A DNA stretch of 64,000 nucleotides from Paraburkholderia ginsengiterrae (GTDB lineage Bacteria; Pseudomonadota; Gammaproteobacteria; Burkholderiales; Burkholderiaceae), in assembly GCF_001645125.1 (NCBI RefSeq), contig NZ_LXKA01000065.1:100411-164410 (forward strand), in the 5' to 3' direction. Position numbers and translations under genes: made by a program. A model generated the notes under the pieces. The model was given only the letters and a program-made list of their open reading frames with translations, did not search any database and had not been told where the DNA came from. Positions 17,485 to 28,200 of this stretch are shown piece after piece; the first letter of the stretch is position 1; each line of letters starts with the position of its first letter.

Positions 17485-18183
17485 TCAACGCGGCTTCAGC
17501 CGCTTGTCGCGCACCCACACGATCAAACGCCAGCCGAGCAACGCCACCATGATCGCGCCATAAATCTTCGGCAAGACCAGGTCGTGCTTGCCCGCCTTCA
17601 TCCACCAGAAATGCAGGATCGCGAGCACGCCGATCGCGTAGATGAACCGATGCAATGCTTGCCACCGGCGGCCGAGTTTGCGCACCATCGCGCGCGGTGA
17701 GGTCACGGCCAGCCCAAACAGCAAGACGAAGGCCGCGAAGCCCACCGTGATGAACGGCCGCTTCCCGATGTCTTTGACGATCTCCGCGAGGTCGAACCAC
17801 TTGTCGAACCAGAAGTAAGTGGTGAAATGGAGCGCCGCATAGAAGAACGCGTACAGCCCGAGCATCCGGCGAAAGCGCAAGATTGCCGCAACGCCGGTGA
17901 GCTTGCGCAACGGTGTCACGGCCAAGGTGATGCAGAGGAACACGAGCGTCCAGAGGCCCGTCGAGCGCGTGATGAACTCGATCGGATTGGCACCCAGCTG
18001 ATCGGTCACGCCGAACAACACAATGCGTGCAAGCGGATACAACGCCGCGATGAACACGGCGACTTTGGCCGGCACGAGCCAGCTCGCACCGGCCGCGGGC
18101 CGCTTCGAGGCGGTGGGCGTGCGCGCGTGCACGCTCGGCGCCTTGCGCTCGGTCTCGGTGACAGGTTGGGTGTCGAAAGCCAT
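17485..18183 (-). CDS. msrQ: Heme-containing quinol-linked subunit MsrQ
   Basis: A 232-residue integral membrane b-type heme protein (YedZ family) that passes electrons from the quinone pool to MsrP. The N-terminal 35 residues are a polar extension. About six membrane helices follow, including LGLYAFFYAALHFTTYFWFD and LHRFIYAIGVLAILHFWWM, whose histidines are candidate heme ligands. It starts 11 bases after the msrP stop and so forms an msrP-msrQ operon. Confidence 0.93.
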   Translation of the reverse strand: MAFDTQPVTETERKAPSVHARTPTASKRPAAGASWLVPAKVAVFIAALYPLARIVLFGVTDQLGANPIEFITRSTGLWTLVFLCITLAVTPLRKLTGVAAILRFRRMLGLYAFFYAALHFTTYFWFDKWFDLAEIVKDIGKRPFITVGFAAFVLLFGLAVTSPRAMVRKLGRRWQALHRFIYAIGVLAILHFWWMKAGKHDLVLPKIYGAIMVALLGWRLIVWVRDKRLKPR

Positions 18184-18194
18184 GATCGAGCCGC

Positions 18195-19190
18195 TCAGAA
18201 GTTCTTCTTCAGATCCATGCCCTGATAAAGCGACGCGACCTGATCGCCATAGCCGTTGAACATCAGCGTCTTGCGCTTGGGCGTGAAAAATCCGTCCTCA
18301 CCGATTCGCCGTTCGGTTGCCTGACTCCAGCGCGGATGATCGACGTTCGGATTCACGTTGGAATAAAAACCATATTCGTTCGACGCGTACGTGTTCCAGC
18401 TCGTCGGCGGCTGCTTGTCGAGAAAGCGGATCTTCACGAGCGATTTGGCACTCTTGAAGCCATATTTCCACGGCACCACGATACGAACCGGCGCGCCGTT
18501 CTGATTCGGCAGCACCTGACCGTAGAGGCCCATCGTCAGCAGCGTGAGCGGATTCATGGCCTCGTCCATGCGCAGACCTTCAGAGTACGGCCAATCGAGC
18601 ACCGGCTCTGAAAGTCCCGGCATTTGCGACGGATCGGCCAGCGTGATGAACTGCACATATTTGGCGTTGCCAGTGGGCTGCACGCGTTTGATCAGCTCCG
18701 ACAGCGGCACGCCCATCCACGGAATCACCATCGACCATCCCTCAACGCAGCGATGCCGGTAAACGCGCTCCTCGAGCGGTGCGAGCTTGAGCAATTCGTC
18801 GATGTCGTACACCTTCGGGTTCTTGATTTCACCCTCGACGCTCACCTTCCACGGATGCGGCCGAAGTGTCCCGGCGTTATGCGCGGGGTCGGCCTTGTCG
18901 GTGCCGAACTCGTAGAAGTTGTTGTACGTGGTGATGTCCTTGTACGGCGTGATCTTGTCCAGCGCGACGAACTTCGCATTCGTCTTCGCCGCCAGCTTCT
19001 GCGCCTTCGGGTCTGGCGACGTGTAAGCCGCCAGCGCTTCACCGCTCACCCCGATCAGACTGCCGAGCGCCGCCGCGCCGGCCGCCTGCAAGACGCGCCG
19101 CCGGTTCTGAAAGACCCGCTGCGGCGTGATGTCGCTGCGTGCGATGTCATCGCCGATGATTTGAATTCGTTCGCTACGTTTGATCCACAT
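18195..19190 (-). CDS. msrP: Protein-methionine-sulfoxide reductase catalytic subunit MsrP
   Basis: A 331-residue periplasmic molybdopterin enzyme (YedY) that repairs oxidised methionines in envelope proteins. It has a twin-arginine signal, [19 protein letters not shown] (about residues 28-46). The Mo-ligand Cys is in [15 protein letters not shown]. Further sulfite-oxidase-fold motifs are [20 protein letters not shown] and [17 protein letters not shown]. It is co-transcribed with msrQ. Folding before export through Tat and cofactor insertion in the cytosol are expected for the family. Confidence 0.95.
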   Translation of the reverse strand: MWIKRSERIQIIGDDIARSDITPQRVFQNRRRVLQAAGAAALGSLIGVSGEALAAYTSPDPKAQKLAAKTNAKFVALDKITPYKDITTYNNFYEFGTDKADPAHNAGTLRPHPWKVSVEGEIKNPKVYDIDELLKLAPLEERVYRHRCVEGWSMVIPWMGVPLSELIKRVQPTGNAKYVQFITLADPSQMPGLSEPVLDWPYSEGLRMDEAMNPLTLLTMGLYGQVLPNQNGAPVRIVVPWKYGFKSAKSLVKIRFLDKQPPTSWNTYASNEYGFYSNVNPNVDHPRWSQATERRIGEDGFFTPKRKTLMFNGYGDQVASLYQGMDLKKNF

Positions 19191-19330
19191 CGTGCTGCTC
19201 CTTGCCGGCCCCTCAGTCTGTGCATCTTACGGGGTCAAATTGACGGTTGCTCCTCAGGGCGTGCGCCCAGCCGCTTTCATGTACGCAACTGACAAACACA
19301 CCGGATGCCGCCGATATTCCGCCAAACCAT

Positions 19331-19363
19331 AAAAAAACCGCCGGTGCGACGCACACGGCGGTT
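19331..19363 (-). terminator. Terminator of the resB-ccsB operon
   Basis: A stem of 7 bp (19337-19343 with 19356-19362) is followed on the minus strand by seven T (19331-19337). It lies directly after the ccsB stop. Confidence 0.85.
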
Positions 19364-19388
19364 CTTAGTCGATTCAGCGCGACAGTTC

Positions 19389-20606
19389 TTACAGCTTGCC
19401 GTAGCTATGCAAGCCCGACAGGAACATGTTGACGCCCAGGAACGCAAAGGTCGTCACCAGCAGGCCGGTCAGCGCCCACCATGCCGCCACCGCGCCGCGC
19501 AACCCCTTCATGAGCCGCATGTGCAGCCAGGCCGCATAGTTCAGCCACACGATCAGCGCCCACGTTTCCTTCGGGTCCCAGCTCCAGTAGCCGCCCCAGG
19601 CTTCCGCGGCCCACAGCGCGCCGAGAATCGTGGCGATCGTGAAGAATGCGAAGCCGACGGCGATCGACTTGTACATCACGTCGTCGAGCACGTCGAGCGC
19701 CGGCAGGCGGTCGGCCAGCACGCCGCGCTCTTTCATCAGATACGCGACCCCCACCATCGCCGACAGCGCGAAGCTGCCGTAACCGATGAAGTTCGCCGGC
19801 ACGTGAATCTTCATCCACCAGCTCTGCAGCGCCGGCACGAGCGGCTGGATCTGCTGCGCGTCGCGTGCCACCGAGTACCACATCAGGAAGCCGACGGCGG
19901 CGCTGATCACCAGCAGCACGAACGCGCCGAGCGCGCGGGTGTTGTAGTGCTGCTCGTAGTACAGGTAGAACAGCGCGGTGATCAGGCTGAACAGGACGAA
20001 CACTTCATACAGGTTCGAAATGGGAATATGGCCGACGTCCGCGCCGATCAGGTACGACTCGTACCAGCGCACCATCAGGCCGACAAAGCCCATCACGACC
20101 GCGGCCCACGTCATCTTCGAGCCGATCGCGGCGCCGGTCGGCGAGCGCGACAACAAACCGATCCAGTAGAACACAGTGGCGAACACGAAGAGCGCGCTCA
20201 TCCACAGAATCGCGGACTGGCTCGACAGGAAGTACTTGAGGAAGAACGCGTTGTCCGCGCGGCTGAGATCGCCGTGATAGATCTGGATGGCGAGCAGCGA
20301 CAGCGCGGCGATCCCCACCATCAGCGGACGCACCGGCTTCCAGCGCCAGCCGAGCACTACGAACACCGGCACGGCGCAAACCAGCACCAGCTTGTCGTAG
20401 TAATTCATGAACGGGTAGTAGCGCGACAGCGCGAACCCCGCGCCCGCCACCATGGCGACGGCAAACAGCCAGTCGACGATGCCGAGGCGTTTCAGGAACG
20501 GCCGCTCGTCGAATTGCGCGACGTTGAGCGCGCCGAATGCCTCTCCCACGTGCGCCTTCTTGGGCCGCGAGGGGGATGAGGGTGAGGAAACCTGAGTCAA
20601 GTCCAT
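19389..20606 (-). CDS. ccsB: Cytochrome c biogenesis protein CcsB (ResC/CcsA type)
   Basis: A 405-residue multi-pass protein that, with ResB, delivers heme for attachment to apocytochromes c (system II). The heme-handling WWD-like motif is AAEAWGGYWSWDPKETWALI (about 333-352), and conserved membrane histidines include MKIHVPANFIGYGSFALS and the helix near LRLMKG (AAWLHMRL). Start 20606 (MDLTQVSS) is four bases after the resB stop. The upstream in-frame ATG lies inside resB and is rejected. Confidence 0.95.
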   Translation of the reverse strand: MDLTQVSSPSSPSRPKKAHVGEAFGALNVAQFDERPFLKRLGIVDWLFAVAMVAGAGFALSRYYPFMNYYDKLVLVCAVPVFVVLGWRWKPVRPLMVGIAALSLLAIQIYHGDLSRADNAFFLKYFLSSQSAILWMSALFVFATVFYWIGLLSRSPTGAAIGSKMTWAAVVMGFVGLMVRWYESYLIGADVGHIPISNLYEVFVLFSLITALFYLYYEQHYNTRALGAFVLLVISAAVGFLMWYSVARDAQQIQPLVPALQSWWMKIHVPANFIGYGSFALSAMVGVAYLMKERGVLADRLPALDVLDDVMYKSIAVGFAFFTIATILGALWAAEAWGGYWSWDPKETWALIVWLNYAAWLHMRLMKGLRGAVAAWWALTGLLVTTFAFLGVNMFLSGLHSYGKL

Positions 20607-20610
20607 GATC

Positions 20611-22815
20611 TTACCGGGTCGAATCTTGTGAGCCTGCAGACGGCGCGCCGGGCTTGCCGGAGGCGTCGGGTGCTTCAATGAGTTTGGCGCCCAAGGCGGC
20701 GCCTACTGCATCGCGTGTTTGGACAAATTCTTTTTCGAAGTCGAGCGTTTTGCGCGCGCTCGACATTGCCATCACGACGTTGGTGCCGTGATCGGTATCT
20801 TTAAGCCAGAACCAGAGGCGCCGTTCGCGAACGTAGAACATCGAAAAGATGCCCAATACGAGGAGCAGGCTGCCAAGATACACGACTTTTTTGCCCGGTG
20901 CGCGCGTCAACTGAAATACCGAAGCTTGCACCTGCTTGAATGAGTCAAGCTGTAAATAGACCGGCGAACCATACAAAAAGCTGTCGGATATCGCGTTGAT
21001 CGAGCTCTGGATGAAGCGGCTCGTGTCCGTATTGGCCACCGCGTCGGGCTCGCCGAGCTGCTCGCGGGACAATTGCCACAAGTCCCAGGTCGAGCCTTCC
21101 AGCATGCGCAGAAGCAGGCCCGCCGCCTTTTCCTGCTCACCCTTGGGCACCGAATGGTCGATAAAGGCAGCAATGGCCTGGAAACCGCCAACCGTCTGAC
21201 CATTCGGCATCTTGGCGCTATTGTCCGATCCGGCGAAAAGGGTCAATACGCGCAATGCACTTTCTTCAAGGTGCTGCTGCAGTTCGGTATTCGAGCCGGG
21301 CACCGAGCGCAGCGCGAAACGGTGAGCCGCCGCGGCGCGCATGGCCGGATTTTCAAGCGTGGCGCGCAGGTTCATCCATTCCTTGACCGTGCCGCCGCTG
21401 TCGGCGGGAATGCGCAGGTAGCGGAACGGGTCGTCCGGATTCACGCGCATGCCGGCGAGGAACATCTTTTCGCCGCCCACATCCACCGGCAGCATGTAGT
21501 TGTTGTACTCGCGCGCCTGGCCCTCCTTGTCGCGCACCTTGTACTGCACCGAGGGGCCGACGTTATGAAGGTCCAGCGGCTTCGAGGTCTTCGCACCGGA
21601 GCCGAGGCGCTCGTCGAACGCCTCTTTCAGCGTGCGATGCTCGGCGACACCGCGGGCGTCCGCCTGACCGTTGCCGTTCGAGATATTTTCGACGTTGATG
21701 GCGCGGAAATCGGTGAATTCCACCGTCTGGCCGTCGGCGAGCGGCGTAGCCGGGCTCAACGGCGCATTGCCGCCGATCGTGCCGCCAAACGGCGCAGTCT
21801 TCGCGCTGGCGCCGCTCATCGGGTAGGCCGTCATCTGCATCTGCGAGCCGCCGTCCTGGAAGCTTGACTGATAGATCGACACGCCGTCGTATTCGAACGG
21901 CTTGTTCACCTCGACCCGAGCCGGCACGCGCGCGCCGGTCTTATGGTCGACCACGACGATGTCGCTCGCGAAGAGCTTCGGCATGCCGGTCGAGTAATAG
22001 TCGACGATGAATTTGTTCAGCTCGATCGAGAACGGCAGGTCCTGGATGAGCGAGCCATCCGGCTGGTTCAGGATCGCTGTCGAGACGTGCTGCCCTTCCG
22101 GCACCCAGGCGTAGCCGCGAAACGTCGGGTTGGACTGCGAGAGCCGGTGCTCGGGCGGAATCTCGTTGATCACCGTGTTCGCGCGGATCGGCGATTTGTC
22201 GAACAGCCACATCTGCAGCTTGATCGGCAAATTGCTGTCGAGCAGGCCGCCCACACAGATCACCACGATGGCAAGGTGCGCGGAGATATAGCCGAACTTG
22301 GTCAGCGCGCCGCGCTTGGCGGCAATCAAAGTCGCGCCGTCGGATTCACGCGTCACGAACTTGTAGCCAAGCTTTGCGGAGAGTTTTGCGAGCACCGCCG
22401 CGGTCTGGGCGCGCGTGCCGTGCACCGCGAACTCGCCCTTATGATGGAACGCGCGCAGGCTGCCTTCGCGGACCTTGTCTTTCCAGCTCTTCGCGTCGGC
22501 GAGCATTTTCGGCGCATTGCGGATCACGCACAGCGACACCGACACCATCAGGAAGCCGAGAATCAGCATGAACCACCACGAGCTGTACACCGTGTACAGG
22601 CTCAGCGCGCGGAAAATGTCCGCCCAGAACGGGCCGAACTGATTGACGTAATTGGGATACGGATCGTCCTGCGTGAGGACGGTGCCGATGATGCTGGCGA
22701 TCGACAGAATCACGAGCAGCGCAATGGCAAAACGCATCGAACTCAAGACTTCGATGACGTTGCGCACGATGCGATTGCGCGACTTCGACTGCAAACCCGA
22801 CGTGGTGACGCTCAT
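20611..22815 (-). CDS. resB: Cytochrome c biogenesis protein ResB (Ccs1)
   Basis: A 734-residue partner of CcsB. Three membrane helices lie in the N-terminal part (FAIALLVILSIASIIGTVL; WWFMLILGFLMVSVSLCVI; YISAHLAIVVICVGGLLD). A large periplasmic domain of about 430 residues follows, then a last helix (VVYLGSLLLVLGIFSMFYV) before RERRLWFWLKD. This layout is the ResB/Ccs1 signature. It is the first gene of the resB-ccsB operon. The cytochrome c4 gene upstream is a likely client. Confidence 0.95.
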   Translation of the reverse strand: MSVTTSGLQSKSRNRIVRNVIEVLSSMRFAIALLVILSIASIIGTVLTQDDPYPNYVNQFGPFWADIFRALSLYTVYSSWWFMLILGFLMVSVSLCVIRNAPKMLADAKSWKDKVREGSLRAFHHKGEFAVHGTRAQTAAVLAKLSAKLGYKFVTRESDGATLIAAKRGALTKFGYISAHLAIVVICVGGLLDSNLPIKLQMWLFDKSPIRANTVINEIPPEHRLSQSNPTFRGYAWVPEGQHVSTAILNQPDGSLIQDLPFSIELNKFIVDYYSTGMPKLFASDIVVVDHKTGARVPARVEVNKPFEYDGVSIYQSSFQDGGSQMQMTAYPMSGASAKTAPFGGTIGGNAPLSPATPLADGQTVEFTDFRAINVENISNGNGQADARGVAEHRTLKEAFDERLGSGAKTSKPLDLHNVGPSVQYKVRDKEGQAREYNNYMLPVDVGGEKMFLAGMRVNPDDPFRYLRIPADSGGTVKEWMNLRATLENPAMRAAAAHRFALRSVPGSNTELQQHLEESALRVLTLFAGSDNSAKMPNGQTVGGFQAIAAFIDHSVPKGEQEKAAGLLLRMLEGSTWDLWQLSREQLGEPDAVANTDTSRFIQSSINAISDSFLYGSPVYLQLDSFKQVQASVFQLTRAPGKKVVYLGSLLLVLGIFSMFYVRERRLWFWLKDTDHGTNVVMAMSSARKTLDFEKEFVQTRDAVGAALGAKLIEAPDASGKPGAPSAGSQDSTR

Positions 22816-22834
22816 TCATACTCCGACTGAACAG

Positions 22835-22882
22835 CAAAAAAGGGTGAAGGGCTGTCGTAGTCGCGACGCCCTCACCCTTTTC
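22835..22882 (-). terminator. Terminator of the cytochrome c4 gene
   Basis: A 14-bp stem with a single bulged base (22838-22852 with 22867-22880) is followed by a T-run on the minus strand. It separates the cytochrome gene from resB. Confidence 0.8.
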
Positions 22883-22931
22883 TTGTTTTGTACCGACCTC
22901 GCCGGGCCGGTTGCACTTGCGTGCGGACTTC

Positions 22932-23585
22932 CTAATGCAAGCCCGCGATGTAATCGGCTACAGCCTTGATCTCACTGTCCGACAGACGCGTTGCAATGGC
23001 ATGCATCGCTTCGTTGTTGTTACGTGCGCCAGGACCTTGCGTGAACGCGGTCAACTGCGCCACCGTGTACTCCGCCCACTGCCCCGACAGGCGCGGATAC
23101 TGCGCCGGAATGCCTTGGCCGGTCGGTCCGTGGCAGCTCGCGCAGGCCGGCACGCCCTTGTCGGCAACCCCGCCACGATAAATCTTCTGGCCGAGCGGAA
23201 CGGTGTCCTTGTTGTGCGCGTAGCCGGGCTTCGGCGTCTGTGCTGCGAAATATGCCGCGACGTTGACCATGTCCTGATCGGACAGTGCCGCAGCCATGCC
23301 CGCCATGATCGCATTATTGCGCGCCGGCTGCTTCGCACCTGGCTGCGTCTTGAAATCCATGAGTTGTTTGACGAGATACTCAGGGTGCTGGCCCGCCAGC
23401 TTCGGATACGCGCCACCGGCACTGTTACCGTCTGCGCCGTGACATGCCGCGCAAACCTGCACTGCGATTGCCTGCCCCCGATTGACGTCCGGCTTTGCCG
23501 GTTCTGCTGCTCGTGCCTGAATTGCCAAACCTGAAAGACCTGCCGCTACATGAAGCACCATCAGAGTCTTGCTCAGTCGATTCAT
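22932..23585 (-). CDS. Di-heme cytochrome c4-type protein
   Basis: A 217-residue periplasmic di-heme c-type cytochrome. It has a Sec signal peptide (cleavage after ARA, about residue 27) and two heme sites, CAACH (45-49) and CASCH (148-152). Each half also carries a distal Met candidate (NNAIMAGMA; NNNEAMHAIA). The two halves are homologous, as in cytochrome c4, which carries electrons from the bc1 complex to terminal oxidases. Start 23585 is preferred because AGGG is seven bases upstream; 23591 would add two residues. It is divergent from engB. Confidence 0.92.
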   Translation of the reverse strand: MNRLSKTLMVLHVAAGLSGLAIQARAAEPAKPDVNRGQAIAVQVCAACHGADGNSAGGAYPKLAGQHPEYLVKQLMDFKTQPGAKQPARNNAIMAGMAAALSDQDMVNVAAYFAAQTPKPGYAHNKDTVPLGQKIYRGGVADKGVPACASCHGPTGQGIPAQYPRLSGQWAEYTVAQLTAFTQGPGARNNNEAMHAIATRLSDSEIKAVADYIAGLH

Positions 23586-23711
23586 TCGCATACCCTGTCT
23601 CGTCTTGTGGAGGGTTTTTAGAGGCTTTGCAAAATACGACGGCGACCGAGTGACCGCCAGGAGCCGCCAAGGCACGTGGGCTGGCCCCCTCAGGTTTTCA
23701 GTAAACCGTCG

Positions 23712-23723
23712 TATTGTACAATA
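23712..23723. promoter_or_regulatory. 12-bp perfect palindrome in the cytochrome c4 / engB divergent spacer
   Basis: TATTGTACAATA at 23712-23723 reads the same on both strands. It could be an operator or supply -10-like boxes to both directions. No regulator is assigned. Confidence 0.35.
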
Positions 23724-23805
23724 ACTCGCTAATCGCTAAGACGCCAGTCGGGCTTGACCCGTCCCCAATCCGGGTTCCCCGGCGTCTCGAATCCTGACCT
23801 CGCTC

Positions 23806-24459
23806 ATGTCCTTCCTGCTCCACCAATCCCGCTTTTTCACGACCGTCAATCACCTCCGTGATCTGCCGGCCACCGCGCAACCCGAGATCGCCTTTGCGGG
23901 ACGCTCGAACGCGGGCAAGTCGACGGCTATCAATATTCTGTGCAATCAGAAGCGGCTGGCGTTCGCCAGTAAGACACCGGGACGCACGCAGCACATCAAC
24001 TATTTTTCGGTGGGCAAGGCGGACGAGCCGACCGCGCATCTGGTCGACCTGCCGGGCTACGGCTACGCGGAAGTGCCGGGCGCGGCCAAAGCGCACTGGG
24101 AAGCGCTGCTGTCCACCTACCTGCAATCGCGCTCGCAATTGCGCGGCATGATCCTGATGATGGACTCGCGCCGCCCGCTGACGGATCTGGACCGGCGCAT
24201 GATCGAATGGTTTGCCCCGACCGGCAAGCCGATCCACACGCTGCTGACCAAGTGCGACAAATTGACTCGTCAGGAAAGCGTGAATGCATTGCGCGCGACG
24301 CAGAAAGGCCTGGCTGAATATCGCACCGCAGGTTACCGCGGCGAACTGACCGCCCAGTTGTTCTCGGCGCTCAAGCGCGTCGGCATCGACGAGGCGCACG
24401 AACTGATCGAAAGCTGGCTGATCCCCGACGCCGAGGGCACAACCACCGCCGCGGAGTAA
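23806..24459 (+). CDS. engB: Ribosome biogenesis GTP-binding protein EngB (YsxC/YihA)
   Basis: A 217-residue TrmE-Era-EngA-EngB superfamily GTPase needed for large-subunit assembly. G1 is GRSNAGKST (32-40), followed by the switch I region with [13 protein letters not shown]3 [10 protein letters not shown] and G4 TKCDKL. Length is normal. It is monocistronic, divergent from the cytochrome c4 gene and upstream of hemB. Confidence 0.96.
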   Translation: MSFLLHQSRFFTTVNHLRDLPATAQPEIAFAGRSNAGKSTAINILCNQKRLAFASKTPGRTQHINYFSVGKADEPTAHLVDLPGYGYAEVPGAAKAHWEALLSTYLQSRSQLRGMILMMDSRRPLTDLDRRMIEWFAPTGKPIHTLLTKCDKLTRQESVNALRATQKGLAEYRTAGYRGELTAQLFSALKRVGIDEAHELIESWLIPDAEGTTTAAE

Positions 24460-24508
24460 TTGAGACGGCTGGCGCCCGACAGGCAAAAAGTGCCATTCCA
24501 GCCGCCCA

Positions 24509-24537
24509 TAAAAAAACCCGCCGCATTAACGGCGGGT
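24509..24537 (-). terminator. Hairpin with T-run on the minus strand, in the engB-hemB spacer
   Basis: An 8-bp stem (24516-24523 with 24530-24537) is preceded by seven A on the plus strand, so the U-tract exists only for leftward transcription. Both neighbours are rightward genes. It may stop antisense transcription, or act as a 3'-end hairpin for engB mRNA. Confidence 0.5.
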
Positions 24538-24549
24538 CAAACAGCCTAA

Positions 24550-25707
<1,158 letters not shown>

Positions 25708-25749
25708 TTCGACGCGCCGCTGCGGCACGCGACGCGTGTCCGCAGGCGT

Positions 25750-25789
25750 AAAAAATGGAGGATGACTTTTTGTCATGCCTCCGTTTTTT
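25750..25789. terminator. Bidirectional terminator between hemB and dsbD
   Basis: Stem GGAGG-ATGAC / GTCAT-G-CCTCC (25757-25766 with 25772-25782) is flanked by an A-run (25750-25755) and a T-run (25784-25789). It can serve both convergent genes. Confidence 0.85.
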
Positions 25790-25818
25790 ATGCCCGCTGA
25801 GTGCGAGGCCTGTTCCGG

Positions 25819-27693
25819 TTATACGCCGGGGGCATTTGCCCGATCCAGACTGCGCAAGAACTTATCCGCCGACTCGTATCCGACAACGCGCAGAATTTCC
25901 CTGCCGCCCTGGTCGAAGAAAATGATCCCAGGCGGCCCGAACAGGCCAAAGCGCTTGAGTAGCGTTTGATCGTCGGCGTTGTTCGCTGTGACGTCGGCGC
26001 GCAGCAGGTTCATCTGCTTCAACTTTGCCTGGACTCGCGGATCGCTGAATGTGAGCGTCTCCATTTCCTTGCAACTGACGCACCAGTCCGCGTAAAAATC
26101 GAGCATAGCGGGCCGTGCAGCCGTTTTGACGGCCTGATCGAGTTCAGTCGAGGAACGCACCGCGGCGAACGTTAGATCGCTCTGAGCTGCCGTACCCGGG
26201 GGCGTCGACGCGTTGACGGCACCCTGCTCTCCGCCGCGCGCCGCCAACACAGCAAGCGGGCGCAGAGGGTCCGACGAACCCGCCGCCAGCCCGACCAGCA
26301 ACACCGCTGCCCAGATCGCCAGCGCCGCGCCGATGCCTCGGCCGAGCCGGCGCCACACGGACGCCTCCCTCGCCGACGAGGAGAACAGCCCCAGTGAGGC
26401 CGCGGCAATCAACAGCCAGAGCGCGCTCAAGAGCATGGTCGTCGTGGCGCCGAGCACCGGCCAGACGATCCACAAGGCCGCCGCAAGCAGTACGACACCG
26501 AAGAACACCTTGACGCCGTCCATCCATGCACCGGCGCGCGGCAAGAACGTACCGGCACCGAGGCCGATGATCAGAAGCGGGACGCCGAGCCCAAGCCCCA
26601 TCGAAAACAGCGCCGCACCACCGAGCACAGCGCTGCCGGTATGTGCAATGAATGCCAGCACCGCAAAGAGCGGAGCGGTCATGCAAGCGCCGACCACCAG
26701 CGCCGACAGCGCCCCCATCACCGCGACGGCAGCGAACTTGCCCCCGGAGCGCCCCGCCGACGCCCGCGAGACGCCGTCTTGCCAGCGCTGCGGCAGCGCG
26801 ATGTCGAAGCCCGCGATCAAGGTCAATGCGAAAAGCGTCAGCAGCACACCGAAAGCGCCAAGCACCCACGGGTTCTGCAGCCAGGCGCCGAGACTCTGCC
26901 CCACCAGCGCGGCCGCGATACCAAGCACCGTGTACACGAGCGCCATGCCGATCACATAGGCCAAAGACAGCGCGAACCCTCGGGCACGGGTCACTCGCGC
27001 GCCTTCACCGATAATGATTGCGGACAGGATCGGAATCATTGGGTACGAGCAGGGCAGCAGGCTGAGAACCGCGCCGGCGACAAAATAGAGCCCGATGACC
27101 GCGAAGAATCCGCCGCCTTGCAGCAGCGACTGCGCATACTCAGCACTGGTCGCGCGCTCATACCAAGGGGTGCCGGAAGCTGCGGCAGACTGCTGCGCGG
27201 TACCGGTGGCCGCCGCGCTCACGGCCGACTGCAGCGCCTCGCCGCCCACGTGGTACACCCGCTCCATCGGCGGATAGCAGATGCCGGCGTCGGCACAACC
27301 TTGCGACGTCACGGCCAGATCAAACGCGCCACTTGCCTGCTTGATGGGAATCCGGATCGTCAACTCGTTTCGATACGTTTCGACGTTCTTGTTGAAGGTC
27401 TGATCGAACTTGACATGGCCAGCTGGCAATTGCGGCTCGCCGATCGTGGACGTGCCATTGCGCGTCGCAAAGGCGAAGCGTTCGCGGTACATGTAGTAGC
27501 CATCCGCGATCTTGTACGTCACATCGACTTCGCCGGGCTTCTCCGTCGCGCTGAATTTGAACGCGACAGCGGGATCCAGGAAATCGTCTGCAGCGCGGGC
27601 AAGCGTGCCGAACTGCGCGAAAACCAGGCCGCAGAAGACGAGGAATACGGCGCGCAGTGTCATGCTTGTGCGCCAGTCGAGACCTTTAAACAT
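25819..27693 (-). CDS. dsbD: Thiol:disulfide interchange protein DsbD
   Basis: A 624-residue protein that carries reducing power from cytosolic thioredoxin across the inner membrane to periplasmic DsbC and cytochrome c assembly. It has a signal peptide, a periplasmic alpha domain with GCADAGICYPP, and a membrane beta domain of about eight helices with the paired cysteines in LLPCSYPMIPIL and VVGACMTAPLFAVL. It ends with a thioredoxin-like gamma domain with YADWCVSCKEMET. Start 27693 overlaps the cutA stop (ATGTTTAA), suggesting coupling; MTLRAVFLVF at 27663 is a possible alternative. A long in-frame extension further upstream lies inside cutA and is rejected. Confidence 0.94.
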   Translation of the reverse strand: MFKGLDWRTSMTLRAVFLVFCGLVFAQFGTLARAADDFLDPAVAFKFSATEKPGEVDVTYKIADGYYMYRERFAFATRNGTSTIGEPQLPAGHVKFDQTFNKNVETYRNELTIRIPIKQASGAFDLAVTSQGCADAGICYPPMERVYHVGGEALQSAVSAAATGTAQQSAAASGTPWYERATSAEYAQSLLQGGGFFAVIGLYFVAGAVLSLLPCSYPMIPILSAIIIGEGARVTRARGFALSLAYVIGMALVYTVLGIAAALVGQSLGAWLQNPWVLGAFGVLLTLFALTLIAGFDIALPQRWQDGVSRASAGRSGGKFAAVAVMGALSALVVGACMTAPLFAVLAFIAHTGSAVLGGAALFSMGLGLGVPLLIIGLGAGTFLPRAGAWMDGVKVFFGVVLLAAALWIVWPVLGATTTMLLSALWLLIAAASLGLFSSSAREASVWRRLGRGIGAALAIWAAVLLVGLAAGSSDPLRPLAVLAARGGEQGAVNASTPPGTAAQSDLTFAAVRSSTELDQAVKTAARPAMLDFYADWCVSCKEMETLTFSDPRVQAKLKQMNLLRADVTANNADDQTLLKRFGLFGPPGIIFFDQGGREILRVVGYESADKFLRSLDRANAPGV

Positions 27694-28012
27694 GAAGAGG
27701 ACGATAAGTTTCAGCAGTGATCCACTGGCCATACGGGGCTGATGCCGTCGCTTGCCAGGAGAGGATTTCCGGCGTGTCGTAGGGATGGTGCGCCTGAATG
27801 TACTGCTCGAGTTCGTGCGCGCGTGCGGCGCTCGTCTTGAACAGCAACTGGATCTCCTGCGCTGTTTCGATCGTGCCCTGCCAGTGGTAGCTGGACTGCA
27901 CCGCGCCAAGCTGGGTGACACAGGCGCATAGCCGTGAGGCCAAGGCATCCTCGGCAAGCTTCTGAGCCACGGACGCATCCGGCACCGTCGTCAGAATCAA
28001 GGTCACGTTCAT
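27686..28012 (-). CDS. cutA: Divalent cation tolerance protein CutA
   Basis: A 108-residue trimeric cytosolic protein of the CutA1 family, linked to copper tolerance, with an unclear biochemical role. Recognisable segments are NVTLILTTVPDASVAQKLAEDAL, LCACVTQLGAVQSSYHWQG and HPYDTPEILSW. Start 28012 (MNVTLILTTV) is the family start; 28033 would add seven residues. Its stop overlaps the dsbD start, and the cutA-dsbD pairing is common in betaproteobacteria. Confidence 0.93.
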   Translation of the reverse strand: MNVTLILTTVPDASVAQKLAEDALASRLCACVTQLGAVQSSYHWQGTIETAQEIQLLFKTSAARAHELEQYIQAHHPYDTPEILSWQATASAPYGQWITAETYRPLHV

Positions 28013-28151
28013 GCTCACGAAAAGCTCCGGCATTGCATGATTCAGGTGCCGTTATCGTATCACCTAGCCTTGCAATGCCGCTGACGGCGCCACTATAGCG
28101 CTGCGGCATATGGCCGCCGATGAATGCCCGCTGCCGCGTTCCGTCACCACA

Positions 28152-28186
28152 AACAAAAAAGCCAGGCTTGGCGCCTGGCTTTCTTT
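28152..28186. terminator. Terminator at the end of the ribosomal protein cluster (after rplQ)
   Basis: A 7-bp GC-rich stem (28161-28167 with 28173-28179), extended by A-T pairs, has T-runs on both sides: six T on the minus strand and TTCTTTT on the plus strand. Confidence 0.85.
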
Positions 28187-28200
28187 TAATGCTTAAAAGC

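Noticed and set aside
27694-27978. A 95-residue N-terminal extension of dsbD
   Set aside because: It lies inside cutA in another frame, is Arg/Ser-rich and would precede the signal peptide.
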